From Clostridiaceae bacterium OM02-2AC (GTDB lineage Bacteria > Bacillota_I > Bacilli_A > Erysipelotrichales > Erysipelotrichaceae), in NCBI GenBank assembly GCA_003481775.1, contig QULU01000049.1:1-27646 (forward strand): 27,646 bases of DNA, given 5' to 3'. A program made the position numbers and the translations under genes. Shown one piece after another: positions 1 to 7,751 of the stretch (position 1 is the stretch's first letter; each line of letters starts with the position of its first letter). The notes beneath the pieces were generated by a model that saw only the letters and a list, made by a program, of their open reading frames with translations, searched no databases and was not told where the DNA came from.

Positions 1-95
1 TCCTGTTCAGTTTTCAAAGACCGAAATTTCTATTTCGTTTGCCGCTGTACTCATCAGCGCTCGTATATAATACAACACATATCCCTGTGTGTCAA
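1..95 (-). promoter_or_regulatory. rRNA-operon-type promoter and leader running off the left edge
   Basis: Read on the minus strand there is a near-perfect vegetative promoter: -35 TTGACA at 95-90, a 17-nt spacer, and -10 TATTAT at 72-67. It is preceded by an A-rich stretch (about 120-100) that looks like an UP element. The predicted transcript starts near 60 and runs to position 1. It contains TCTTTGAAAACTGAACA at about 20-4, a motif well known from the leader of Firmicute 16S rRNA operons. The most likely next feature beyond position 1 is a 16S rRNA gene. The promoter is seen directly; the identity of the downstream gene is inference. Confidence 0.7.
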
Positions 96-120
96 CAGCT
101 TTTTTTGTTTTTTTGACTTT

Positions 121-151
121 TTTGTCATAAATCGACAAACTATGTCATAAA
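121..151. repeat. TGTCATAAA direct repeat with overlapping TTTGTC/GACAAA inverted repeat
   Basis: TGTCATAAA occurs at 123-131 and again at 143-151, an exact 20-bp period (about two helical turns). An inverted repeat TTTGTC N7 GACAAA occupies 121-139. The elements lie upstream of the rRNA-type promoter and downstream of the ankyrin gene. Their spacing suggests a protein-binding site, but no regulator is identified. Confidence 0.3.
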
Positions 152-206
152 GCCTTTCTATATACCGTATCCAGCAGCAAGGTTTCCTACATCGCACAAA
201 CCTTCC

Positions 207-1379
207 CTATCGCTTATAGGACGATGAACCCAACGGAATTAAATCAGGATTTCGTAGGATCCAGTCTACCGTACATTCACACAAGCGTCTCATACCTTCG
301 CCTCCCCTTCCACCGATGCACGCAGATAAAATCTCATGGACTTCCTGTAGCTCCTCTTGTGTAAATCCGTTTCCTATGGAAATGTATCTCTTCATTGCCT
401 GTACCATCCTTTGATATTCTCTATCCCAATTCATACCACCGTTATCCAGCAGCTCATAAGAAAGTTTTCCAGTGATGCGAAGCACCTCTCCCTGTAGTGT
501 TTCCGCAGCCCCACTAGCAGGCACCAACAACTCCCATAATTCCTGATACTGCTGTTGCCATTGATTGCTTTGTACTACAACACACTCTCCACTTTTCATT
601 CTTGTTCGTTTCTCCACCGGTTTTACATGAAAGATCCTATATAGCTTTCGTAACGCCTCATCCGTTGCCTCCTGTATTTGAAGTGCAGCTTCATCACAAG
701 CAGTAGGATCACAGCGGTAAAATTCTACATCTTTGCCAATCCGCTCCACTGACACCTTCATCTTCTTGCGGATATATTCTCCATGCTGCAACAGCAATTC
801 CGCGATTTCAACCACCTCTGGCAAATGAAGACCATCCGCTCTCACTAGCATTTCCTCCAAGGGTGTTTCTCCGCTGTGGTTTTTCTTACGGACCTTCACC
901 CCTGCAAACAGTAATTCTCTCACATGCTCCACCATAAAATTTGAAGCAGCAACATGCATTGGAGTATCTCCCTGATCATCCTGTTGCACATTTGCGCCAA
1001 GGGAAAGAAACAAAGCAAGATGACTTCCCCGATAGGATGCCTGATAATGCAGTGGCGTCTTACCCCAGCGTCCTACATAGTTCAAATTACATCCCTGTTC
1101 CACCAGCCAGAGAATCGCCTCTTTTGAAAGACCATAAAAGCTCAATGCATTGTTTTTAGTAAAGGTATCATACGCATTGATATCACAACGCTGAAATACT
1201 TTTTGAAGCTCCTGCAGATCGCCCTGTGCTACGATAGCACGAAAATCATCAACCAGTGTTTTTCTCTTATACCCCTTTTTGACGGCTGGCTGCTGGATTA
1301 CTGTCTTCGTATCCTGTTCCTGCACCGCCTGCTTTCCATCTTCCTTACGCATTGTTTTCAAGAAGCCTCTTACCCTCAT
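207..1379 (-). CDS. Ankyrin-repeat protein with unrecognised C-terminal half
   Basis: The protein has about 390 residues. A basic N-terminal tail (about residues 1-42) is followed by ankyrin-type repeats over roughly residues 45-175, with clear GKTPLHYQAS, GDTPMHVAAS and GETPLEEML helix-turn cores spaced about 33 residues apart. The remaining 200 residues are charged and helical and match no family I recognise. There is no signal peptide or membrane segment, so it is probably cytoplasmic; ankyrin repeats normally mediate protein-protein contacts. The start is placed at 1379 rather than the in-frame ATG at 1400: AAGGAAAGG lies just upstream of 1379, whereas the farther ATG has no ribosome binding site and would sit almost at the predicted transcript start. 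The gene is monocistronic, lying between the terminator at 1505-1547 and the rRNA-type promoter. Confidence 0.8.
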   Translation of the reverse strand: MRVRGFLKTMRKEDGKQAVQEQDTKTVIQQPAVKKGYKRKTLVDDFRAIVAQGDLQELQKVFQRCDINAYDTFTKNNALSFYGLSKEAILWLVEQGCNLNYVGRWGKTPLHYQASYRGSHLALFLSLGANVQQDDQGDTPMHVAASNFMVEHVRELLFAGVKVRKKNHSGETPLEEMLVRADGLHLPEVVEIAELLLQHGEYIRKKMKVSVERIGKDVEFYRCDPTACDEAALQIQEATDEALRKLYRIFHVKPVEKRTRMKSGECVVVQSNQWQQQYQELWELLVPASGAAETLQGEVLRITGKLSYELLDNGGMNWDREYQRMVQAMKRYISIGNGFTQEELQEVHEILSACIGGRGGEGMRRLCECTVDWILRNPDLIPLGSSSYKR

Positions 1380-1399
1380 CGTTCTGTTCCTTTCCTTCA

Positions 1400-1438
1400 T
1401 CCGTATTCTATATATAATAGCAGTATACCATACGACAA
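1400..1438 (-). promoter_or_regulatory. Putative promoter of the ankyrin gene
   Basis: On the minus strand TTGTCG is followed after about 18 nt by TATATA. Transcription would start close to 1401, which argues for translation from the internal ATG at 1379. The -35 is imperfect. Confidence 0.4.
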
Positions 1439-1504
1439 AGCCATTTTTAGTATTTTTTCCCTATTTGCCACAGGCTTTTTATAGTTCCCCTTTCTTCTTT
1501 TTCA

Positions 1505-1547
1505 TAAAAAAAAGGCTTCCTATCGCATAGTATCCGATAAGAAGCCC
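1505..1547 (-). terminator. Rho-independent terminator after the MATE gene
   Basis: GGCTTCTTATCG (1546-1535) pairs with CGATAGGAAGCC (1525-1514) as a 12-bp stem with one G-U pair. It is followed on the minus strand by a T8 tract. It ends the marR-MATE transcript. Confidence 0.9.
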
Positions 1548-1601
1548 TTCTATATATCAGAAATGTAGGAAAGCTCTTTATCAGCTATTCCCACTAACGG
1601 T

Positions 1602-3017
1602 TTACACTTCCTTTGCTTCCAGCTGTGCTTGCTGCTTTGCTTCTTCCACTTGTTCTTCATCCATGTTATGAAGCAGCTTTTTAAAGAAGAGCACAAACAT
1701 CGTTACTGTAGTCAGAACGGCCAGTATATCCGCAATCGGCTCTGCCAGGAAAACTGCCATGACCTTATCCTCTATAAACATTGGAAGGATATAAATCAGC
1801 GGAATCAAAACGATAATTTTACGAAACATCGCCAGGAAGGCTGAGGTCTTTGCGTTACCAAGGGCAATAAAGGTTTGCTGACAGGCAATCTGTGCGCCAA
1901 ACAGCAAACACCCTCCCATATAAATGCGCAGGGCCCATACGGTGATTTCTGTTAAAGCAGGATCACTGGTGAAAATCGCCGCAAACATATTCGGCACCAC
2001 CATGGCAAGCAGCCAGAGTATAGCTGAGTAGGTCAGACAGCTGATCAGCAAAAGCCGAAAGGCCTTTTTCACGCGATAGGCATTGTTTGCGCCATAGTTA
2101 TAACTGATAATCGGCTGTGCTCCCTGTGTGAAACCGGATAACGGCAGCATGGCAAACTGCATAACACTTGATAGTATTGTCATTGCTCCAACAGCAAGGT
2201 CTCCTCCATATTTCAATAAGGAGGAATTAAAGCACAATACGAGGATACTTTCCGTTGATTGCATAATAAAGGGTGCCACACCTAAGGCGAGAGATGGAAG
2301 CAGCACCTTTGCGTTTAATCGGAAATTGCTCAGGCGCAGCTTTAATACCGTCTGCTTTCCCATCAGAAAGCGCATTACCCAGATGGAAGAGATTCCCTGC
2401 GATATGACCGTAGCAAGTGCGGCTCCCTGCACTCCCATATCAAAAACAAAAATCAGAATCGGATCCAGGATGATATTGGTGATTGCTCCGATCACAACCG
2501 TCAGCATACTGATTCTGCTGAATCCCTGTGCTGATATAAAGGCATTCATCCCCAGCGTCAGCTGAACGAAAATCGTACCGGCCGCATATATGATCATGTA
2601 GGATTGGGCATAGCCAATCGTGTTCTCACTCGCGCCAAACATGTACAGCAGTGGTGTATGAAAGCCGATGACAACCACCGTAAGCACCAGTGCGGTGATG
2701 ATCAACGCACAGCAGCAGTTTCCCAGTATCTTTTCCGCACCCTTCATATCCTGCTGTCCCATCAGGATGGAGGCACGCGGTGCACCGCCCATTGCGACCA
2801 GTGCCGCAAAGGCGGAGATGATCATGATAATGGGAAAGCTGATGCCCACACCGGTCAGAGCCGTCGCTCCCACTTCCGGTATATGACCGATGTACATACG
2901 GTCGACCATATTATAGAGCGCATTGACCAGCTGTGACAGAATAGCCGGTACTGCCAGCATAAAAAACAATCTGCCGATGCGCTCCTTCCCTAAATCTACT
3001 TCTTTTGACATCTTCAT
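1602..3017 (-). CDS. MATE family multidrug/cation efflux transporter
   Basis: The protein has 471 residues, the normal length for the family, with about twelve hydrophobic segments arranged as two halves. The N-terminus (GRLFFMLAVPAILSQLVNAL, then NMVDRMYIGH) is typical of MatE proteins, and the second half begins around residue 240 with the corresponding ILSSVMQFAMLPLSGFTQGA region. Members export drugs, dyes or metabolites in exchange for Na+ or H+ at the cytoplasmic membrane; the substrate cannot be read from sequence. The start at 3017 has AGGAGG eight bases upstream, lying inside the last codons of the MarR gene. The 12-nt gap shows one operon, so MarR most likely controls this pump. The tail is acidic and Gln-rich (EEQVEEAKQQAQLEAKEV). 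Confidence 0.92.
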   Translation of the reverse strand: MKMSKEVDLGKERIGRLFFMLAVPAILSQLVNALYNMVDRMYIGHIPEVGATALTGVGISFPIIMIISAFAALVAMGGAPRASILMGQQDMKGAEKILGNCCCALIITALVLTVVVIGFHTPLLYMFGASENTIGYAQSYMIIYAAGTIFVQLTLGMNAFISAQGFSRISMLTVVIGAITNIILDPILIFVFDMGVQGAALATVISQGISSIWVMRFLMGKQTVLKLRLSNFRLNAKVLLPSLALGVAPFIMQSTESILVLCFNSSLLKYGGDLAVGAMTILSSVMQFAMLPLSGFTQGAQPIISYNYGANNAYRVKKAFRLLLISCLTYSAILWLLAMVVPNMFAAIFTSDPALTEITVWALRIYMGGCLLFGAQIACQQTFIALGNAKTSAFLAMFRKIIVLIPLIYILPMFIEDKVMAVFLAEPIADILAVLTTVTMFVLFFKKLLHNMDEEQVEEAKQQAQLEAKEV

Positions 3018-3029
3018 TCAGCATTCCTC

Positions 3030-3500
3030 CTATGTATGTTCGTTTGTATGTTCATTTGCTTCTGTGATGCTTTCAATATTCGCGTTGATGCGATCGAAGG
3101 TCTGTACAAGGATATCCAAATGCTCCTGAGGAATCCCCTTCAGTATCTGTGCTTCCACCTCACTGCGCTGTTTCGATAGAACCTGTATGACCTCCTGCAC
3201 CTCTTCTGTTAGAAACAGGTGCTGTATACGCCGGTCACTGTTATCCGTTTCAATGTATACATACTCTTTCAACAGCAGGGATTCAATTCCTCTGGCAACC
3301 AGTCCTTTGGATATACCAAGAAACGCACAAAGCTCCTTCGCCGTATTGATCGTGCGGTTGTTAGATAAGAAAATCAGAATATCCACCTCACTGGGCGACA
3401 GCTGATATTGCTTTAGCTGTGGCGCACAGACCCTGGCATACACCTTACGAAAGGCTGCACAGCGTTTTACGAGTGTTTCCAGATTGGTATGGTCCAGCAT
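3030..3500 (-). CDS. MarR family transcriptional regulator
   Basis: The protein has 156 residues. The winged-helix core is visible: LSPSEVDILIFLSNNRTINTA (helices 2-3, about residues 34-54), recognition-helix region LGISKGLVARGIESLLLKEY (about 61-80), then the wing with the hallmark DNSDRR (about 85-90). Long helices at both ends make the dimer interface. MarR proteins usually repress a neighbouring efflux gene and themselves and are released by small ligands. The MATE gene 12 nt downstream is the obvious target. The start has GGAGGTGA upstream. The palindrome at 3517-3530, between the -10 and the start codon, is the likely autoregulatory operator. The C-terminus repeats NEHT twice. Confidence 0.92.
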   Translation of the reverse strand: MLDHTNLETLVKRCAAFRKVYARVCAPQLKQYQLSPSEVDILIFLSNNRTINTAKELCAFLGISKGLVARGIESLLLKEYVYIETDNSDRRIQHLFLTEEVQEVIQVLSKQRSEVEAQILKGIPQEHLDILVQTFDRINANIESITEANEHTNEHT

Positions 3501-3516
3501 GACATCACCTCCATTA

Positions 3517-3564
3517 GTTTACCTGTAAACGAATATAGTATATCATGTTTTTATGAACTTGCAA
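3517..3564 (-). promoter_or_regulatory. marR-MATE promoter with palindromic operator
   Basis: -35 TTGCAA (3564-3559), a 16-nt spacer and -10 TATACT (3542-3537) lie just upstream of a perfect 6-bp-armed palindrome, GTTTACAGGTAAAC (3530-3517). The palindrome would cover the transcription start, the usual place for a MarR operator. The promoter and palindrome are seen; MarR binding is inferred. Confidence 0.65.
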
Positions 3565-3767
3565 GCACCTTCTGGAAAGCGCTGTTGACTGTGAGCATGA
3601 TACTCGCTTCCTTTTGCTATCGCTTCATGCTTTTATACCTGATGCAATGATTATCCAGATGCATTCCTTTTATGTAATTTTTTATGCTATTTGCTTCTTT
3701 ATGTGATTGCTTTATCGGATGCATCCTATTATATGGATTGCCATCCCATGAAGCTTCGCCCCTTTCC

Positions 3768-4177
3768 CTATAAAAGATATAAGAGCGAAAGCAAGAGCAT
3801 AGCTGCGAGTGTTCGTTTCTCAGCATTCCTACCATTTATTTCACTGTCATCGATAAGAAGCAGCTCGATCACCCTTCAGCCGAAAAAAAGCAGTGCTTCA
3901 AAATCCAATACCGCCTTGTAGGTATCCTTCGTCCAAGCAGTTCCTCTATGGCAAAGTCCTCCTCAAGTTACTCGTCACTGAAATCCGATTGTATAAGGTC
4001 AACGCCCTTTTCAAAGAACCGTGCTGTACTGAATTCATATAGATAAAAGGATGTGAGAGTATGCAGAAGCAGCCATCAGAGCCAATAGCAATCGCAGAGT
4101 CAATGGTGAAAGAGATCAGACTCATCATCATAAACAGAATGAAGTCTGCGAAACCGTTTCCCATCATCTAAACCTGT
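3768..4177 (-). pseudogene. Decayed coding sequence of unknown family
   Basis: One minus-strand frame from 4177 reads like protein across about 245 nt but is broken by stops at 4102, 4078 and 3970. It contains stretches such as TSFYLYEFSTARFFEKGVDL and EEDFAIEELLG. The reading then shifts frame near 3930 and continues as KDTYKAVLDFEALLFFG, a TGA at 3878 just after a T7 run, and VIELLLIDDSEINGRNAEKR, ending at 3768. Amino-acid composition is that of a real, Leu/Glu/Lys-rich helical protein, while the opposite-strand open frames here are Ser-rich, as expected for antisense shadows. I do not recognise the family. Stops plus frameshifts indicate a dead gene; it could also be two fragments. Confidence 0.4.
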
Positions 4178-4187
4178 TTTATTTCAT

Positions 4188-4367
4188 TCACATAACAGGA
4201 CATTCACCGATAGTCACAACGGAAATGAAAAAAAGCGGTGTAATCCATGCTGCACAGCCCTTCATCCGCGCTACCTCATTCATCCACACAAAAGCATATA
4301 GTATGAAATTCAAGCTGTATCCTACATCGCGCATACCAGCAGCATACCGTAATTGCATTCCTTCCAT
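4188..4367 (-). CDS. Small hydrophobic open frame, possibly the 5' fragment of the decayed gene
   Basis: An open frame of 59 codons starts at ATG 4367 with two hydrophobic stretches (YSLNFILYAFVWM and AAWITPLFFISVVTI). No convincing ribosome binding site precedes the first ATG; an internal ATG nine bases later is preceded by GGAAGGA but too closely. It lies immediately upstream of, and out of frame with, the broken frame 4177-3768, so it may be the less damaged front of the same dead gene. It could also be a chance frame. Confidence 0.25.
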   Translation of the reverse strand: MEGMQLRYAAGMRDVGYSLNFILYAFVWMNEVARMKGCAAWITPLFFISVVTIGECPVM

Positions 4368-4511
4368 TTGATTTTCTCAGAACAAAAAGAGGCCTCATAT
4401 CCTATCAGATCAGCAACTGATAGAATACAAAGCCATGCTTTCTTTTATTTTAAAATCATTGTTACACTCAAGCCGCAAGCTGCAGCACTTTGACTTCGCT
4501 TTTTTACAGGC

Positions 4512-6083
4512 TTATTTTTCAAGCAATCCTTCCTGTACCAGAAATTCATGTGCAACCTCCGCCGGCTCGCGTTTTTTTACATCCACCTCATAGTTCAGCT
4601 TCCGCATGCCTTCACTGCTCAGGTGCTTGCTGAGCTCATTGATAACAGGAACAGCATCCGGATATTCCGTAAGCAGATGCTCACTTACCATCGGTACTCC
4701 ATAGTATGGAAGAAAATACTGCTTATCATCTTCCAGCACAACCAGATCATAATAGGAAATCAATCCATCTGTGGAATACGCATCAATTACATCGCTTTCT
4801 TTATTGGCGAGAGCCACATAGCGTGTCGCTCCATCCATTGCAATATTATCCTTAAAGCTCATGTTCGGATATTTGCTTTTGATACCGGGCAGTGCTTCTT
4901 TCCGGTTATTGAATGCCAGTGTTGGTGTAATGATAAGACGATCGGATACCTTTTCCAAATCACTGACTGTCTTCAAATTATATTTCTCAGCCGTATCCTT
5001 ACGCACAGTAAAGGTATAGGTATCATTAAACGGTGTCTGATCCAGCAGTGTAAGATTATACTTTTCTTTGATTTTCTCTTTTGCAACGCGATACACCTCA
5101 TCTGCATTGCTGTTAGACTTCATTTTCAAAATATCGCCATATAATGTTCCGGTATAATCAACATACATGTCAATCTGACCATTTTGCAATGCACTGAAGC
5201 AAATTTGCACTCCGCCTAGAGAAAGATCTCTTTGCACCTTGTAGTCCGTTTTCGCTTCTATCATATCGGCATACATGTTACCGAGAATCAGCTGTTCACT
5301 CATATCAGAGCTACCGATATGCAAAGCTTCCTTATTTACACCCTTCATAAGTCTGCCGCCAACAGATGCCAGCAGCAAACAAAGGCATAGCAGCGATACG
5401 ATAATTTTTGTTGATTTGCGTACCGGACGGTTTGTCTGTGAATTTCCGATGGTCAGTCCCTCCGGTACAACCACACGCTCCAGAATGCCCATGAAGGAAT
5501 CGATGACCAAAGCCAGAATACAGGCTGGAATCGCACCGGCCAGTATTTGCATATTGTTGGATGTTCGGATACCGGAATATACAAGATATCCAAGACCACC
5601 TGCTCCGATAAAGGCCGCAATCGTCATCAGCCCGACAGCCGTAACCGCCGAAATCCGCACACCTGCCATAATGATTGGTAATGCCATGGGAATTTGTACC
5701 TTTATCAGAATCTGTGCTCTTGTCATGCCGATTCCCTTTGCAGCCTCCAGTGTCTGATCCGGGATGCTTTGAATACCGGTATACGTATTTTTGATAATGG
5801 GCAGCAGGGAATATAAGATCACCATAAAGATGGCAGGCTTGGAGCCGATTCCCAGAAAAGGGATAGCGAAGCCCAGCAACGCAAGGCTTGGTATGGCCTG
5901 TACGATATTGGCGATCCCCAGAACCGGCTTTGTCAGCTTTTTGAGGTAGGATATCAAAATACCAAGGGGAACACCGATTGCAATGGCAAGAATAACAGAA
6001 AACAAAGTAAGCTCCACATGCTCCCAGCTCAGCGATAGAATTTGTCCCTGTATGGATTGTACGTATTCGATAAATTCACTCAT
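4512..6083 (-). CDS. OpuC-like ABC transporter: permease fused to substrate-binding domain
   Basis: The protein has 523 residues in two parts. Residues 1-205 form a binding-protein-dependent permease with about five to six membrane helices and the coupling loop EAAKGIGMTRAQ (about 113-124). A further membrane helix at about 225-243 anchors residues 253-523, an OpuAC/QAT-type substrate-binding domain for quaternary amines (FSALQNGQIDMYVDYTGTLY, then the DVIDAYSTDG region). Such fusions replace separate permease and lipoprotein genes; the binding domain faces outside. Glycine betaine, carnitine or choline are likely substrates, used for osmoprotection, but the exact ligand is inferred. The ATG overlaps the ATPase stop codon by 4 nt (ATGA), so the two genes are translationally coupled. 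Confidence 0.9.
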   Translation of the reverse strand: MSEFIEYVQSIQGQILSLSWEHVELTLFSVILAIAIGVPLGILISYLKKLTKPVLGIANIVQAIPSLALLGFAIPFLGIGSKPAIFMVILYSLLPIIKNTYTGIQSIPDQTLEAAKGIGMTRAQILIKVQIPMALPIIMAGVRISAVTAVGLMTIAAFIGAGGLGYLVYSGIRTSNNMQILAGAIPACILALVIDSFMGILERVVVPEGLTIGNSQTNRPVRKSTKIIVSLLCLCLLLASVGGRLMKGVNKEALHIGSSDMSEQLILGNMYADMIEAKTDYKVQRDLSLGGVQICFSALQNGQIDMYVDYTGTLYGDILKMKSNSNADEVYRVAKEKIKEKYNLTLLDQTPFNDTYTFTVRKDTAEKYNLKTVSDLEKVSDRLIITPTLAFNNRKEALPGIKSKYPNMSFKDNIAMDGATRYVALANKESDVIDAYSTDGLISYYDLVVLEDDKQYFLPYYGVPMVSEHLLTEYPDAVPVINELSKHLSSEGMRKLNYEVDVKKREPAEVAHEFLVQEGLLEK

Positions 6084-7213
6084 GCCTGTTCACCTTCTTC
6101 CAGATCAAACTGCTTGGAGAAGGTGGTCACCAGAGAGCTTCTGGTAATCAGTCCACGCAGCTTCCCCTGCTCATCCAATACAGGAACGTTGTAAAAGTCA
6201 TGCTGTCTTGTCTGCTGCATAACATCTACAAGGTTATCATCCTCCTGTGCACAATATGCGGGATTGACCATAATATCACGCACAAGCAGGTGATTGTCGC
6301 GCGGCTGTCTGCGAATCATCTTGGCTGTGATCATTCCCTGCAGCTGCTGGCTGTGATCAACAACCATGAGGGTATCCACCTTGTTGTAGCGCATATATTC
6401 ATAGGCACGTACCAGAGAAACACCGGGATAGGTTGTAATAACACGGCGAATCATGATATCACTGGCACGTATCAGCTCCGGTGAATCCCATATGCGGTTT
6501 TTACCGACAAAGCTGCTGACAAATTCATTGACCGGATGCTTCAGTATTTCCTCCGGCGTATCAAATTGCACGATATTTCCATCGTGCATAATACAGATAC
6601 GATCTGCTATTTTAATTGCTTCATCCATATCATGTGTTACAAATACGATCGTTTTCTTTACGTTTTCCTGAATCTGTAACAGCTGATCCTGAAGAGAGGA
6701 ACGCGTGATTGGATCCAAAGCCGAAAACGGCTCATCCATCAGGATGATATCCGGATCAAGAGCAAAGGCTCTGGCAACGCCGACTCTTTGCTGCTGACCG
6801 CCGCTTAGCTCCTGTGGATAGCGTTGAGAAAATTCGGCATAGTCCAGTCCGACCATTTCCATCAGCTCCTTGGTCCTCGCCCTGCGCTGTGACTGCTCCA
6901 CATGCTCCAGCTTTGCAATCACCTCCATATTATCCTCGATGTTCATGTGTGGAAACAAGCCTGTCTGCTGTATGACATATCCCATATTTCTTCGCAGACG
7001 AATCACATCCTCATTTCGGATATCACTGCCATTTAAAAGAATCTGACCGCCTGTGGGCGCTATCAGACGATTGATCATTTTCAGGGTCGTCGTCTTTCCA
7101 CAGCCACTGGGGCCAATCAATACAACGAATTCCCCGTCGTGAATCTCCATGCTGATATCATGGAGAACCTCCTGGTTTTTAAAAGTTTTGGAAACATGCT
7201 GAAATTCCAACAT
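6080..7213 (-). CDS. OpuC-like ABC transporter ATPase with tandem CBS domains
   Basis: The protein has 377 residues from the chosen start. It shows Walker A GPSGCGKTT (34-42), Q-loop Q82, signature LSGGQQQR (136-143), Walker B ending in DE (160-161), D-loop SALD and H-loop His194. Residues 250-370 contain two CBS domains, which in OpuA/OpuC-type transporters sense ionic strength or cyclic di-AMP and gate transport. The start at 7213 has AGGAGG seven bases upstream. The longer in-frame ATG at 7318 would add an unconserved 35-residue tail and begins essentially at the predicted transcript start. It forms a two-gene operon with the permease-binding fusion. Confidence 0.92.
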   Translation of the reverse strand: MLEFQHVSKTFKNQEVLHDISMEIHDGEFVVLIGPSGCGKTTTLKMINRLIAPTGGQILLNGSDIRNEDVIRLRRNMGYVIQQTGLFPHMNIEDNMEVIAKLEHVEQSQRRARTKELMEMVGLDYAEFSQRYPQELSGGQQQRVGVARAFALDPDIILMDEPFSALDPITRSSLQDQLLQIQENVKKTIVFVTHDMDEAIKIADRICIMHDGNIVQFDTPEEILKHPVNEFVSSFVGKNRIWDSPELIRASDIMIRRVITTYPGVSLVRAYEYMRYNKVDTLMVVDHSQQLQGMITAKMIRRQPRDNHLLVRDIMVNPAYCAQEDDNLVDVMQQTRQHDFYNVPVLDEQGKLRGLITRSSLVTTFSKQFDLEEGEQA

Positions 7214-7241
7214 ATACATTCCTCCTCTCTTTTCCAAATAG

Positions 7242-7358
7242 AAAAAACTGTCTGTCGACAGCGTACCGGCGACGTAAGATGAAAGTCGATTCCTGCGAAC
7301 CCCATCCTTTTTCACCATGTGTAGTTATAAGTATAACACAGTTTGAAAAGAATGTAAA
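7242..7358 (-). promoter_or_regulatory. Promoter and about 110-nt leader of the OpuC-like operon
   Basis: -35 TTTACA (7358-7353), a 17-nt spacer and -10 TATACT (7335-7330) give a start near 7323. The leader holds a small hairpin CTGTC-GACA-GACAG (7261-7248) followed by T6 (7247-7242). This resembles a weak intrinsic terminator ahead of the ribosome binding site. The promoter is clear; a control role for the hairpin is speculative. Confidence 0.6.
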
Positions 7359-7463
7359 ATCGTCGGTAAAAATAGAAGCTGTTTTTCATTTTATTTCAGT
7401 TGTAACATTTCTTACATTTTCTATAGAACTCACCCTTATCCTATGTTTTTCATAAAAAAGGGA

Positions 7464-7492
7464 TTGCATTCCCTGAAAAAATACGCTATAAT
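7464..7492 (+). promoter_or_regulatory. Promoter of tRNA-Leu
   Basis: TTGCAT (7464-7469), a 17-nt spacer and TATAAT (7487-7492), 12 nt before the mature tRNA 5' end. It is divergent from the OpuC-like operon promoter. Confidence 0.8.
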
Positions 7493-7504
7493 AACAAAGC
7501 AATC

Positions 7505-7591
7505 GCCCGAGTGGTGAAACTGGTAGACGCAACGGACTCAAAATCCGTCGGTAGCAATACCATGCCGGTTCGAGTCCGGCCTCGGGCACCA
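7505..7591 (+). tRNA. tRNA-Leu (anticodon CAA)
   Basis: An 87-nt class II tRNA. Acceptor GCCCGAG (7505-7511) pairs with CTCGGGC (7581-7587), followed by discriminator A and an encoded CCA (7589-7591). The D arm holds TGGTAGA. The anticodon stem ACGGA/TCCGT encloses loop CTCAAAA, giving anticodon CAA, which reads UUG. A long variable arm (about 7547-7562) and the T arm GCCGG-TTCGAGT-CCGGC follow. Discriminator A and the long variable arm are leucine identity features. Confidence 0.97.
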
Positions 7592-7602
7592 GTGAACCAG
7601 AC

Positions 7603-7629
7603 AGCAGATACATCGTATCTGCTTTTTTT
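7603..7629 (+). terminator. Terminator of tRNA-Leu
   Basis: AGCAGATAC (7603-7611) pairs with GTATCTGCT (7615-7623) and runs into a T7 tract, starting 12 nt after the tRNA CCA end. Confidence 0.9.
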
Positions 7630-7751
7630 GTATATATGACAGAAAATAGAAGCGCAGTTTCAAATACACAAGCAGAATCCCCTGCAGATTTTGCTGTGGC
7701 TGCTATTTCTGTTTTCATATTTGTCTTACTGCGATACACTACCTCCAACAG

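Larger units (their letters stand above)
3565..4511. other. Long region without an intact gene
   Basis: Apart from the two degenerate frames above I see no intact gene, RNA gene or transposon end here. 3600-3760 is AT-rich without features. No strong terminator is visible directly after the ABC transporter stop at 4512. A short hairpin CTATCAG/CTGATAG at about 4400-4422 is followed by the 8-bp palindrome GAGGCCTC and T5, which is not a canonical terminator. Confidence 0.5.

Noticed and set aside
3691..3921. Plus-strand open frame of 76 codons
   Set aside because: It is serine-rich in the way antisense of Leu/Glu/Lys-rich coding sequence is, and it has no ribosome binding site.
4061..4171. 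Small plus-strand frame of 36 codons with a plausible ribosome binding site (GGATGTGAG)
   Set aside because: It lies exactly antisense to the decayed minus-strand gene and has no recognisable features; more likely a shadow of the remnant.
4400..4422. Hairpin CTATCAG/CTGATAG as the terminator of the osmolyte transporter operon
   Set aside because: The T tract does not follow the stem directly, and the intervening GAGGCCTC palindrome has no loop, so I could not call it a terminator.
7386..7748. A 120-codon minus-strand open frame across the tRNA-Leu
   Set aside because: It covers the complete tRNA, its promoter and its terminator; the protein sequence there is just the complement of the tRNA.
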